A stretch of 64,000 bases of DNA from Apoda limacodes (GCA_946406115.1 OX291546.1:12269019-12333018), one strand, 5' to 3'; shown: positions 22,160 through 32,960, counted from the stretch's first letter. A program made the numbers and translations. Notes: generated by a model from the sequence alone, not told the origin.

Positions 22160-24013
22160 GCTTACCTTACGCTGAAAAGCTGTGAGCGGGGTTTGCAGAC
22201 GTGCGGGGATGAGGGGTTGCAGGAGTGGGGGGGGGGAGGGGGTTTGAACAAGATAGGAGGAGCTTGCGGTTGGGCGTGTGGCGCGGCAGCAACGGTGGGC
22301 TGGGCAACAATTAATGGTGGCGCCATCTGTACCTCGACCGAGGGAACCAGAGTAGGCAAGCTTGTACTTTCCTGATTTTGTTGTGATTGCATTTTTCCTC
22401 TGCCTTTACGTCCTCTCTTCGACCTTTTCTTGAGAGGGGGTTGTGTTCTGTCCATCGGGGGGTTGGCGGGGGGCATAAGGGTTGGCCCCTGCGTGAGGTC
22501 ATATTCTTGCGGTTCCAATGTCGGCAAGGGTAGCGGCGCTTCTTTGCGTGGGGGTGGTGGTTGTTTCGGGAAGGGGGGGCGGTACTTTTCACCCCCATCT
22601 TGCGCGCCTCCCTCTTGTAAAATGGGCATGATTTATCATTTGCCGCGTGCTCTTTGTGGCAATTTGCACACGTTGGGGTGGCTTCTCTGTCGCGCTTGCA
22701 GTCCGCCGTGGGGTGGCCCTCTCCGCAGCGCACGCATCGGATCGGACGGTGACAATTTGCCGATGAGTGGCCGAAGGCTTGGCACCCATGGCACTGCGCC
22801 CATGGTTACGCCGGACATGCTTAGGAGCTCCGTAATGTTGTAAACATTTTGTAGCTCTTTTGGGTCGTACCTGTCTTGCAGTTGACCGAAGTAAATGCAA
22901 TAGGGGCGGCTTCTCGCCCCCGGGATTTGTCGGATATGTGACAAAGGGAAGCCGAGTGCCTCCATTTCTTCGGCTATTTCCCCCAACGGTGCGTCGAGGG
23001 GGAGTCCTTCTATTGCCAATTTCTGTGGTCTCTCATTGTCTTGGCTGTAACATAATACCACGACACTGTATTGTCAGCCTTGGAAAGTTCGTCTATATAG
23101 GCCGCCACCACCCTATATTAGTCCGGCGATTGCGGCAGGAATCGCACGCCTTTGCCAAACGGGCGCGCGTGCGGTGCGTGCTTTAAGAGGTAGCGCAGCT
23201 TTTTTAAATGAACCGACCATTGTGGTAAATTCTCGACAATGATCGGTGGGTACCTTGCTTTCTCATTAGGCTTTTCAGGCTGGGCAGGTGCAGGCGGGAC
23301 CGGAATGGCCGACACCTGCGCGTAGGACTGGCCGGTGATTTGCGGGGAATTTGTCTCCATTTGCTCGTCAACATTGGTCGCTGCTGCTTGCGGCGGGGTC
23401 GTTGTTGCGGCGGGTACATACTTGCCTTGGTTAAGGCTGTTGACGGCGGTTGTCGTCTCCCTGGCTGCCGCGCGGGCTTGCTCAGCAGGGTTTTGAAGCG
23501 GGCTGAAAGAGAATGGTTGCACCTCGCGGCCCCTTATCCTTCGTGTGTCGCTTGTTTTGAAGGCAACCGATGGCGGGTTTTCACGTGGCGGTGGGTTGAA
23601 TGGCGTCGACGCGGACGCAATTGAAGTACCGCTAGCGGCCGCCGTGGGAGGATCGTGTAATACGATATCTGAGTTTACCGTGGAGCGGTGGCAGCGACCT
23701 GAGCGTCCATTGGAGGAGAGGCCTGGATGGGAGACAGCATGGCGGGAAGTTCCTCGTCACGAAAGTACTCGTATTCGTCATCTGTCTCCGAGGTGGCGTA
23801 ACTTGTCTAGCGAGAAATGGCTGAGGCCATAGACGCAGCCGACGGAGGCCGCGACGGTGGGAAGGCTACGGCGAAAGTGCCGTCCGCGGCAGTAACCTGG
23901 CCTGTGAAGAGGTTACGAGCCACTATTTCAGGTGTCTGAGACCTGGACCAAACCTGTCTTTTCCGTACTCCCCGGCCCCGCTGGGGCGGGTGGCGGAACG
24001 GTGGGGGTGGCAT
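22160..24013 (-). pseudogene. Jockey ORF1 (gag) with PRE_C2HC domain and zinc knuckles
   Basis: On the minus strand the gag-like protein begins with proline-rich text (PPPPFRHPPQRG from 24013) and shifts frame at about 23810. It continues through YPPIIVENLPQW at about 23250 and GLPLDAPLGEIAEEMEALGF at about 23000, which is the wording of the PRE_C2HC domain found in Jockey-family gag proteins. Three zinc knuckles follow at about 22800-22620: CHGCQAFGHSSANC (CX2CX4HX4C), CVRCGEGHPTADC and CANCHKEHAANDKSC. A proline-rich tail runs to about 22160. Such proteins bind the element RNA and help form the ribonucleoprotein. At least three frame changes separate the blocks, so no full-length product is possible. 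Confidence 0.75.
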
Positions 24014-24240
24014 CTAGATGGTTGACGACCCTGCTACAATCATCCCTCGATGGGCACGGACAGACGCGGCCGGAGCAAGAGCAAGTAAGAGAAAACACTT
24101 ACTCAATCCTGTTTGCCTACCGAGAGAAAGAGACGGCAATCTGCTGCCTTCTTGCTCGCACACGATGAGCGAAGCCGCTTCGGCTCGAACGAGCACCCGC
24201 AACACACAAAACGCACACTGTCTACAAACAAAAGGTTTTT
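24014..24240 (-). other. Probable 5' UTR of the minus-strand Jockey element
   Basis: GC-rich in contrast to the DNA right of it. Read on the minus strand it ends at the gag start near 24013. The exact 5' end is not defined. Confidence 0.4.
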
Positions 24241-24439
24241 CAGCAGAATGATTTGTTCTTAGGAGCAATTCAGAAAGAAACGAACGAAAGAAACAGGATA
24301 CTCCAATGAACAATCAAGCTGAATGGGCCAGCCATTTGTATGAAAAGTAAGAGCGTAAATTTTTAAAAAATAAGCAATACGTTGAAGATTACGCTCTTAA
24401 CCCTTTGCTTGGTTCAACAAACTCCCTCGCACTTTGCCG

Positions 24440-24545
24440 TGCAGCTACTTATGTGGACATCTTTTTTCACCCCTGTACGGGCAAAAATAGGTACGGGTAT
24501 CGAATGTCGAGTTAAATAAACATACGTTTTAACCCATGACCCTGT
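24440..24545 (-). repeat. 3' tail of a related Jockey element
   Basis: About 85 bp matches 18966-19050 closely, sharing CACCCCTGTACGGGCAAAAA, TAGGTACGGGT and TAAATAAACATACGTTTTAA. Since the first copy is the 3' end of a Jockey element, this is read as the remnant tail of another family member lying head to tail on the same strand. Confidence 0.6.
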
Positions 24546-24880
24546 GGAGCTACTAGGCCGGGCGTGAATTTTGCAAATATTAGCAATACGCTTGCGAGAC
24601 GCCCTTTACGCTTTTGGCTCTTAAAGCCACAGTTTTTGAGATATTTGTATAAATTCTTTTTCATAACGTTCTAAAAATTAATATCTATAAGTAGGAAATA
24701 ATTATTATATGGAGAAAATTCATTTTAATATTATAAATCAACGAAACATGTTTCTCCATACAAACGAGTTTTACACAAAGATTGTAAGAATAGTCTAGCT
24801 ATAGTTTACAACTGTAACGGTAATTTTATGGCCTGCCGCTTTGTTCGAAATAGTTTAAAACTCGACCGATAGAGGGTTAA
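24546..24880. other. AT-rich gap between opposed Jockey clusters
   Basis: Returns to host-like AT-rich composition. No feature recognised. Confidence 0.4.
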
Positions 24881-26026
24881 GTTCGTCAAGTCGCTCTATA
24901 GAGGTGCTTGACGAACTTCGGACCACCGCCCTGTCGTCCTCCGATTAGGTTCCCCTTCGGACTCTCCTCCCGACACTAGAACCGTGACGGACTGGGATAA
25001 ATTTGGGCAATTGCTCGAAAATCCCAGCTCGCCACATCTAGACCGCGTTCCCAAGGTAATCTCTTCCACGACCGACCTAAACGTTGCTATCGACTCACTC
25101 ACTAGCCACCTGACCGCCACCGTTGGCGAGTACTCACGACAGGTGCCGGTTGGTGATTATCACCACCTAATCCTGCCTCAGCACATCAGGTCGCTAATGA
25201 CTGAGCGTAACGCGGCCCGCCGCGCACGCGATCGCGCTCACACTACCGAAAATAAAGCTCGCTTCAACGACTTACACCGCCGTGTAAGCACCGCTGTAGC
25301 TGAGCTTCGCGCCCAACGTTTCGGTGATCTTATGGAGAACATTTCTCCTTCTCACCAAGCTTATTGGCACTTAGCTAGAGCTCTAAAATCCGAAACCGCC
25401 AACTCTCTCCCTCCGTTAACTCGTCCCAACAACGTTCCCGCGTTCAATGACGACGAAAAAGCGGATTGTCTAGCGTCTAGCCTCCAAGCCCAATGTGCCT
25501 TAAGCACACAACCAATCGATCCCGACCACGTGCGTGAGGTAGACGGCGAAGTGGAGCGCAGAACTTCTCTGCCTCCACAAGACCCCCTGCCCCCTGTCAC
25601 TGTCGACGAAGTCATACAGGTCATCAAAGACCTACGCCCCCGTAAAGCCCCTGGTGCTGACGGTATCTCTAACGATATCCGAAAGCGCCTCACTCTTCCC
25701 CTTATCTGCCTCCTAGTAGCGATCTTTAACGCTGCTATGGAACATTGCATCTCTCCTTCTCAATGGAAAGATGCAATTGTTATAGACATCCATAAGCCAG
25801 GCAAAACTCGTACCGATCCGTCCTCCTATCGCCCCATAAGTTTACTAAAGGCCCTTGGTAAACTCTATGAACGCCTCCTCTTCGCTCGCCTACGGAACCC
25901 GCGGGGAGCCCTTGAGCGTTGGGCGCTATTTGGGCTGAGGCTCCTTCAGAGTCTCGCCCCAAAAGTCCGGTGAAGCAGTAATGGCTGCAACAGCCAACTG
26001 CATAGTCAGCTCAGAAAAAAAAAAAG
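24881..26026 (+). mobile_element. Jockey element copy 1 (plus strand), 5' truncated with RT core deleted
   Basis: The plus strand enters at the end of the endonuclease (SDHRPVVLRLGSP near 24920) and is open from 24984 to 25973. It covers the linker, fingers (DLRPRKAPGADGIS, SSYRPISLLKALGKLYERLL) and then, at about 25898, jumps straight to the element's 3' sequence (CCCGCGGGGAGCCCTTGAG), which in copy 2 lies about 1.4 kb downstream of the equivalent point. Palm and thumb are therefore gone. The copy ends CAGCTCAG plus 11 A at 26016-26026 and is followed at once by the 5' end of copy 2. A hairpin with perfect 10-bp arms (GTTCGTCAAG at 24881, CTTGACGAAC at 24907) sits at the left boundary. Confidence 0.8.
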
Positions 26027-26628
26027 TGGTCGTCGCATTCCCGATTCGACTTTCGTGTTGTTCGGTCGTGTTCTAGAGCGTCAAGTGCTCTCATAGTGCT
26101 CCTTGCAGTGGTGACTCAGCTGGTGCGCATTCCTGTGTGGTGTTTTGTCAGCGCTGACGACCTCGAATTGTTGTTTGGTTTATTGCCCGCAATTCTTGGA
26201 AAATTGGCCTGAGTGTTGAGCGCTGCTCGGCAGTGTGTATTGGCTGGGAAATTGCTTCTCAGCCCGCTCTGAGTGTGCTTTCGTGCTTTTCAACGCGCCC
26301 ATAACGTGAAGTTTATCGAAGCGATACTGTGTGTTTTTGTGTGTGAGTGTGTGTTCTCGCAGTCGCGGAACTACTACGCATAGTGGTGACCCTCGCTTGC
26401 CTCTTTGACTGATGCCGGTTCGCCCGGCCTGAGTCCGGCTTTGGGTTAAATCGCTAGTGTAGTATTTCAACGGAGACAACGTAACCCCAGCCGTAGTAGG
26501 AGTTAGGTACACACCAAGCAATCCGTAGCACTGCGGGGCGCTTGGCCACACTTAGGTATTCTTGCTCCTCGCCAGCAATGGTGGGGAGTCACTAGGTACT
26601 CACAAGCTACACCTCGGCCACTCCCGCG

Positions 26629-27500
26629 ATGGCTAAAGTACTCAAAGGCATGTCTCGGGACCAGATAGGGGAGATCATCAAGGCTTGTCTTCGTGATCAC
26701 TCAGATCTGGTCCAAGCCTGCTCTTTCCAGGCTGTGGCTGCCCTCCAAGCGTACGACAAGTCGGTGCCCTCCCTGTGTTCGCCGCCGCGTTCCCCGTCTC
26801 GCTCGCGCACTCGTTCGCGCTCTCGCTCTCCCCGCACGCGCTCTCTCTGCCGCGAACCCCTCTCTCGCGACCCGCGTGTCGCCGCGCTCTTTGGGCCCCT
26901 GTGCCAAATCGTCCCCCCACCAAGGTAGCTGATGTGACTCTTTCTCGGTCACTCGCTACCCCGCCCCCCACAACCTCCGAAACCGCACCCCTGTCTCCGG
27001 TAGCCGTAATGTCCGCTGAGTCGGCGTTGTCCTCAAACGAGGACGACGAAGGCTTCAAAGTGGTTGGCCTGGGGACAAAAAAGGGGAAAAAGCGGAAGAA
27101 GACCGCCAAGTCGAAAAAGGCTTTGGCGGCATCCGCTCAGGAGTCTTCTCCTCCTCCCTCCGATTCCGAGGCTAAACGCCTCAAAGCGCCTAGCGCTTCC
27201 CCTTCTCCGTCCACCTCGGCGGCCAGCCCTGAACCAGCCGCCAAGGACATAACCCCCGCCGCCACCTCTTCGCAGGCCGACTGTCCCACTTCGGGACGGA
27301 CGGAAAAAACTCCGCCCCCTGTTGTCATCAAAGACAAAGGGGCCTGGCCTAATATAGCTAACTCTATGAAGGCCAAGCGTATAAACTATACGCACGCCCT
27401 CAATGATGCTGAGCGCGGCATCAAAGTGCAGGTTCCGACACCGTCTGATTTCCGAAATCTGACGGCTTTTCTTACGGCTCAGAAATATCTATCACTATCG
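26629..27500 (+). pseudogene. Jockey copy 2 ORF1 (gag), truncated
   Basis: A first frame from ATG 26629 (MAKVLKGMSRDQIGEIIKAC) runs through an Arg/Ser-rich stretch to a stop near 26927. A frame shift there leads into a second frame with SAESALSSNEDDEGFKVVGL, a Lys-rich block (KKGKKRKKTAKSKK at about 27080) and a Ser/Pro-rich block. It ends in the beginning of the RNA-binding domain (VVIKDKGAWPNIANSMKAK, VQVPTPSDFRNLTAFLTAQ). The deletion junction at about 27494 then brings in ORF2 sequence and a stop. The basic and Ser-rich regions would be the nucleic-acid-binding and flexible parts of gag; the zinc knuckles are absent. Confidence 0.7.
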
Positions 27501-29537
27501 AAAATAAAGCTCGCTTCAGCGACTTACACCGCCGTGTATCTGTAGCTGAGCTTCGCGCCCAACGTTTCGGTGATCTTATGGAGAACATTTCTCCTTCTCA
27601 CCAAGCTTATTGGCACTTAGCTAGAGCTCTAAAATCCGAAACCGCCAACTCTCTCCCTCCGTTAACTCGTCCCAACAACGTTCCCGCGTTCAATGACGAC
27701 GAAAAAGCGGATTGTCTAGCGTCTAGCCTCCAAGCCCAATGTGCCTTAAGCACACAACCAATCGATCCCGACCACGTGCGTGAGGTAGACGGCGAAGTGG
27801 AGCGCAGAACTTCTCTGCCTCCACAAGACCCCCTGCCCCCTGTCACTGTCGACGAAGTCATACAGGTCATCAAAGACCTACGCCCCCGTAAATCCCCCGG
27901 TGCGGTCGGTATCTCTAACGATATCCTAAAGCGCCTCACTCTTCCCCTTCTCTGCCTCCTAGTAGCGATCTTTAACGCTGCTATCGAACATTGCAGCTTT
28001 CCTTCTCAATGGAAGGATGCAATTGTTATAGGCATCCATAAACCAGGCAAAGCTCGTACCGAGCCGTCCTCCTATCGCCCTATAAGTTTACTAAAGGCCC
28101 TTGGTAAACTCTATGAACGCCTCCTCCTCGCTCGCCTACGGAACGCTATAGTCTCCAGAGGCATTTTAATAGATGAGCAGTTCGGCTTCCGTGCCAAACA
28201 CTCATGCGTCCATCAAGTCCTCCGCATAACGGAACATATTCTTACTGGCTTCCAACCAGCGTTAGGTAAGACCCGTCACACGGGCGCTGTCTTCTTCGAT
28301 GTAGCGAAAGCTTTCGACAAAGTCTGGCACAACGGTTTAATTTTTGAACTGTACAACTTTCAGTTGCCAGATCGTCTCGTGCTCATCATACGAGACTATT
28401 TGTCGAATCGTAGCTTTCGCTACAAAGTTGAAGGCACTCTCTCTTCCCCCCGTCCCATAGAAGCAGGAGTCCCGCAAGGGTCCGTGCTCGCCCCCATCTT
28501 GTACCTTCTGTACACTAACGATATCCCTAGAACGACAGGTACCTATCTAGCCCTCTTTGCGGACGATACCGCTCTCTATACCACCGATAGGCAAGTGAGT
28601 CGAATCACTAAGAGACTCTAACCCCCTAGGCGAATGGTTTCGGAAATGGAGAATCGCGGTGAATCCCGACAAAAGCTCTGCCGTCCTCTTTACCGTAGGC
28701 TGCCCTCCGCGGCCACCTCCCCTCTCTCTCTTCGGCCGTGCCATTCCCTGGCAAAATAAGACCAAATATCTCGGTGTGACCATGGATAGTCGTTTGAACT
28801 TCCACGCTCACACCAAAATAGTTAGAGACCGAGCCGCTTTTGTCCTCGGTCGTCTTTATCCCATGATAGGCAAGTACAGTAAGATGTCGCTTAGAAATAA
28901 GCTAAATCTTTACACAACTTGCATCCGTACCATACTAGCTTATGCTAGCGTAGTCTTTGCGCTGTCCAAGCGAAATCTCCACAAACTTCAGACCCTCCAA
29001 AACCTCTTTCTCAGAGCGGCCTCTGGGGCCTCTTGGTACGTTCGCAATGCGGATCTACACAGAGACTTCGAACTCCCCACGATTCCCCAATACTTTAAAG
29101 ACTTGGCAGTCCGCTTTTTCGAGCGTACGCAAAATCACCCGAATCGATTAATTGTGCAATCCACAACGTATCATCCCCCCGATCGACCCAGTCACGGTCG
29201 TAAAACTATAGTTAGGCGGCCTCGGCACGTACTAACGTCCCCAGATGACGATCTCGCTGTCCGGATAGCGAGATTAGTCTCTACGACCTCCCCGAATAGG
29301 GCCTCCCCCCAAACACGACGCCGACGTCCCCGGGTTCGTCGGCGCCCACAAGGATACACGAGGTATCAAAGAGTGCCGGGGCGCTTCTCGCCCCCACTCA
29401 ATCGCAACCGTACTCTCGTAACGGGGAACTCCACTCCTGGCGGTGACTCACCTTCGGGTTCGAGACTCACGCCGGTCGAAGAGACGCCCCCGAGAGCGAC
29501 AACCCAAGCCGAAGCTTCCCCCGCGGGGAGCCCTTGA
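27501..29537 (+). pseudogene. Jockey copy 2 ORF2 (RT), endonuclease missing
   Basis: Open from about 27578 to 28621: fingers (DLRPRKSPGAVGIS, SSYRPISLLKALG), QFGFRAKHSCVHQVLRI, motif A (VFFDVAKAFDKVWHNG at about 28290), motif B (EAGVPQGSVLAPILYLLYTN at about 28465) and the catalytic FADD (28560). A one-base shift near 28618 separates this from the thumb frame 28659-29537, which begins WFRKWRIAVNPDKS in spirit and has TKYLGVTMDSRLNFHAHTK, then ends in an Arg-rich tail. All RT active-site residues are present, but with no endonuclease and a frame shift it cannot be autonomous. RT identity is sure; Jockey clade is likely. Confidence 0.85.
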
Positions 29538-29650
29538 GCGTTGGGCACTATATGGGCTGAGGCTCCTTCAGAGTCTCGCCCCAAAAAGCCCGGTAAAGCA
29601 GTAATGGCTGCAACAGCCAACTGCATACTCAGCTCAGAAAAGAGAAGAGA

Positions 29651-30112
29651 AGGGAGTCGTCGTCGCAGTTAACAGCAGCAAATCAAGAAAGGAAGAATCA
29701 ATAATCAAGAAAGAAACTCTGCTAGAAAAGTGAACAAAGGAAGAAACTCTGCTAGAAAATAAGTGCTCTAGTGTAAAAGTGTAAATAAATTGTTCATAAG
29801 AATGCTCCGCTTCACTATTTTATTTTGCGCTCAAGAAATCTTCGTGGTCAGCGGTTCACAAGTGCGTCACCCGGCTTCACCCGTCCGGCCCGCAATACGG
29901 TTGCCACAATATACAGTCCACTATAAACACGTCAGTCGCCTAGTCTAGTAGCTAGCTACCGTACGGTTGTCTAATTTCTACGGCGCTTCGTTATCGTAGC
30001 TTCCTTTTAGCAACCGAGGAAGCTAGGCTACACCCGTCGCCGCTGTGCGTGTTCGTAACACACCCTGTTTCAAATTTTTATCAATTAGTTAACCAATCAT
30101 TCCTAACTGTGT
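29651..30112. other. Flank of Jockey copy 2, partly repeat-like
   Basis: After the A-rich tail the text reads GAGTCGTCGTCGCAGTT, sharing GTCGTCGCA with the start of copy 2. GC-rich sequence follows, including a hairpin (GTAGCTTCCT at about 29996, AGGAAGCTAGGCTAC at about 30019). It may be an LTR or another element's 5' end, but I cannot place it. Confidence 0.35.
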
Positions 30113-32210
30113 TTGTTCCTAAATATTTGCTTACGCAAATGTGCTGTGCTTATTATCAATGGTGATAGCTGGATAACTAAAAAAAACCACGTTGAATACG
30201 CTCTGAGTAAAGTAATGAGTTACGTAAATAATAATTTACTAACCCTAAACGTAGAAAAAACTAAATGCAATGCCTTTTCTATAATAAATTCCAAATAGCA
30301 CTTGATAACTTCACTATATCTGCACATACTCAATGTGTATCTTTCATTCCCTGCTTATGTCTAGCTATTAGCAGAACAGACATTATCAAATATTTAGAAT
30401 TTCTTATTGGTCAAAACCTTAACTGGCATAAATACTTTATTCAACAGGGAAGAAATCTGTCTCATGAAAAAAACTCCGTAATGTTGCTGACCGTACTGCT
30501 CTCACTATGGTGTATGAAGCATTATGCAAGCCCATTTTAAGCTACTGCATTTCAGTCTGGGGCATGGGCGCCGGCAGAAATAATTTCCAAGTGGTGCAGA
30601 TTTTAGTTTTCTTACAATCTTCGCCGTATTATGATTGTTAATAAAAAATTAAAATTTTAGTCGGAAACATCTGAAGCCCGGTTTATTTTATGTTCGAGAC
30701 ATTTACAAGTTTTTGACTATTATTAGACTATAATATTTCTGAATATTTTAAATTCATATATTTATTTTATAGGTATCCAGTCCTCACGGCTCACACCTAT
30801 TTGTTCGCGGCGATCGAAATTTAAAAATTCTAAGTTGGTGGGCCTGGAGTACCGGGATCGATATTAATCGATTTAAAGTACCGCTGCTCCACACGAGATA
30901 GTACCAGCATAAATGGGATGAACTTAACAGAGAAAGCGTAATACAGTTTCTAAGCAGTGCGAAAGAGACCGACTCTTGTCAAAGTCAATCGCGAATGAAC
31001 TACAAAGTTCATAAATGTAAAAGAGACATAGATTATAGATGACAAACCACTAATTCTAAGACAAAGGCTTACCAACTGCGCACTGCTTTGACCACCACAA
31101 ATTTTATTGTAGCATTGCATATTATTGCTACTTACTCGGCAAAGCTTGAGCCTGTCTGCAATCAGCTTCAACAAGTGGATTTTGACATTAATTCAGTGAA
31201 TGACCACATTTGCAAACTCACTAAAATAATTGAGGGTCACAGACAAAACACATCGCAGAATTTACTTGCGAAGACCTTAATATTGAGATTAATGCCAACT
31301 TTATACATCCCTTACCTTGATTCGATCATTTCTTCTTTAAAAGACAGATTTTCTGAAACACATCATTTTCTCTGTTACGAATACACCCAAAAATAATAAA
31401 AGGCCTCAGTAAAGAAGAATTTCTTAGAGTTGCAAATTGAAAATTTGTATGGCGATCTTTTACCTAATTTTATTTCAGAAATCACAACTTGGTTTGAAAT
31501 GTGGAAATATCCGTAGCCAGCGGCAAATGATATCAGTAGAGTTGATCGATATGAAAAACATCTTATAGACTACATCGACGAGGCAAAAGATTTCTTTCCT
31601 TCGGTAGCAGAAGCGATCAAGATTGGCCTTAGTCTACCCGTCACAACGTGCACAATAGAAAGATCTTTTAGCACACTGAGAAGAGTTAAAACTTGGAATA
31701 GGTCCACAACAGGTGACGAGCGACTGTCTGGATTATGCTTGTTAAGTGTCCACCGAGGCAAGATAACCAAGGACAATAAAGATAACTTTATAGAAAACGT
31801 CATTAATAAGTTCGGTCAAAAACCCCGCCGGCTGCACTTGCTTTTTAAATGAGAATTGTGTAATTACTGCCTACTAATTATTGTGAATAAAAAAATGATT
31901 TCCAACAGACGGCTTTTTATTTAAATAATTCCTGTTGATCCCGTGATTCCCAAGGGGTGCAAGTGGATCACCTGGTACCCCCTTGCCGGCGCCCTTGGTC
32001 TGGGGTGAAGTAGATAAAACTTGTTTCCTAAAACTGGAAAGGGCACAAAGAGCCGTTTTAAAAGTAAGGATGTCGAAAGGATATAGATATCCTATTCTGA
32101 TTGTAGAATTCTTTGAGCTTCATTTAAACAGTTCTGCGTTAACCAACACCAAGCACTTCCCTACATTAAGTCCACAGAACCTAAAAAGCGGCGTCGTCTA
32201 ATCAAGGTTT
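30113..32210 (+). pseudogene. LINE RT thumb region, split by a hAT insertion
   Basis: Plus-strand pieces of an RT thumb: NHVEYALSKVMSYVNNNLL, LTLNVEKTKCNAFSI, then after frame changes IIKYLEFLIGQNLNWHKYF, and YCISVWG ending at 30562. The reading resumes at 32006 with EVDKTCFLKLERAQRAVLKV and continues in frame to about 32100. The interruption is the hAT element at 30563-31997. The RT has several stops of its own. Clade is not clear; wording resembles Jockey-group elements. Confidence 0.7.
30563..31997 (+). mobile_element. hAT DNA transposon with 8-bp target duplication
   Basis: The ends are CATGGGCGCCGGCA and, inverted, CAAGGGCGCCGGCA (13 of 14 match). A perfect 8-bp duplication GTCTGGGG flanks it (30555-30562 and 31998-32005), the hAT hallmark. 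Removing the element and one duplicate rejoins the host RT frame. Inside, the plus strand encodes decayed transposase: text from about 31094 (NFIVALHIIATYSAKLEPV) and the C-terminal dimerisation block at about 31590-31760 (PVTTCTIERSFSTLRRVKTW, GDERLSGLCLLSVHR), typical of the hAT group related to ZMYM/THAP-linked proteins. The N-terminal zinc finger and catalytic core are mostly deleted, and stops are present. Confidence 0.88.
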
Positions 32211-32458
32211 GCCCAAAACAAATCGTCAAGAACGATATTTGCAAGCAAACATAACGCTAGGATCGGCTCACACTTATATAATAAAATTAACGGATACCTA
32301 AATATTTACACTCTCAACAAACGGGAGACCAGAAATAATGAAAAGAATAGTTACTAAAACTAAATTATCTTAAAACAGGAATTATTAAAACGAAGTATAA
32401 ATTAAAAGTTAAAAAGGAAAATATTTAAATATATTTAATTATACTAAAATATAACCTT
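32211..32458. other. AT-rich continuation, nothing recognised
   Basis: Possibly the decayed 3' UTR of the RT interrupted by hAT. No coding pattern. Confidence 0.35.
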
Positions 32459-32960
32459 ATGCATAGTATTATAAATTTAATAAATAACCTAAAATTTAAA
32501 CATGAAATCAATGTTCGATTAACATACCCTTTACCCATACGTTTATTACTAGATTTATACCCTTTTGTGTTACTAATAAACATTTCTCTTTACACTTGCT
32601 ATCTCTTATACATTTCCATAGTTTTGACATATGGTATTTTATTGTGGGGTAGCGCTGCTGATGTAAATACAATATTTTTGTTACAAAAACGAGCAATTTG
32701 TGCTATTTACAAATGAAGATCTAGTATATCTTTAAATAATAGGTTACATATATGAAAATATTTTATATTTACATAAAAAATCAATATTTTAGCAAGAAAG
32801 GTGACGTTCACAAAGTAAATACTAGAAGTATAAATAAGCTGTTGGTGCATATACATAAAATTAGTTACCCTTTTATGGGGTAATGTATATACTTCTACAA
32901 CAAAGTTCGTAATATATTCAAAAGCTATCAATAAGTAAATTTAAATCTTTTATCAAACAC
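32459..32960 (+). pseudogene. Second LINE RT C-terminal fragment
   Basis: Plus-strand text ISIVLTYGILLWGSAADVN followed by IFLLQKRAICAIYK (to 32716) is the conserved C-terminal region of another Jockey-group RT. Weaker, stop-filled text continues to about 32960. It differs from the copy at 30113-32210, so it is a separate element. Confidence 0.6.

Larger units (their letters stand above)
18966..24240 (-). mobile_element. Jockey-clade non-LTR retrotransposon, nearly complete
   Basis: Read on the minus strand: a 5' UTR (about 24240-24014), a gag-like ORF1, an ORF2 with endonuclease and RT, and a 3' UTR ending near 18966 with GGGGTGGAAAAAGATG. The copy is much more GC-rich than its AT-rich surroundings. 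Several frame shifts interrupt both ORFs, so it is inactive, though the domain order is intact. A stretch of about 85 bp at its 3' end recurs at 24440-24545, where it appears to be the tail of a related element just upstream of this one's 5' end. Confidence 0.8.
26027..29650 (+). mobile_element. Jockey element copy 2 (plus strand), gag/endonuclease deleted
   Basis: Starts GTGGTCGTCGCATTCCC directly after the A tail of copy 1, giving a 600-base 5' UTR, a partial gag, an RT and a 3' UTR ending CAGCTCAGAAAAGAGAAG near 29644. At 27494 the gag text joins ORF2 text (AAAATAAAGCTCGCTTCA), so the gag C-terminus with its zinc knuckles and the whole endonuclease are missing. The shared parts with copy 1 (for example 25319-25900 and 27565-28145) are nearly identical, so the copies are young relative to other TEs here. 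Confidence 0.82.

Noticed and set aside
26775..27545. Ser/Pro/Lys-rich protein as a nuclear host protein
   Set aside because: It is continuous with Jockey copy 2, follows its 5' UTR and enters RNA-binding gag text before the deletion junction.
21231..29537. Long ORFs on both strands as host genes
   Set aside because: All long frames in this GC-rich block are Jockey gag, endonuclease or RT, or their antisense shadows.
24881..29650. Telomere of the Drosophila HeT-A/TART kind
   Set aside because: Head-to-tail Jockey copies are suggestive, but no TTAGG array or repeated stacking is visible and normal genes flank the block within the window.
29651..30060. Solo LTR after Jockey copy 2
   Set aside because: GC-rich and hairpin-bearing, but no second LTR copy, clear TG...CA ends or target duplication could be defined.
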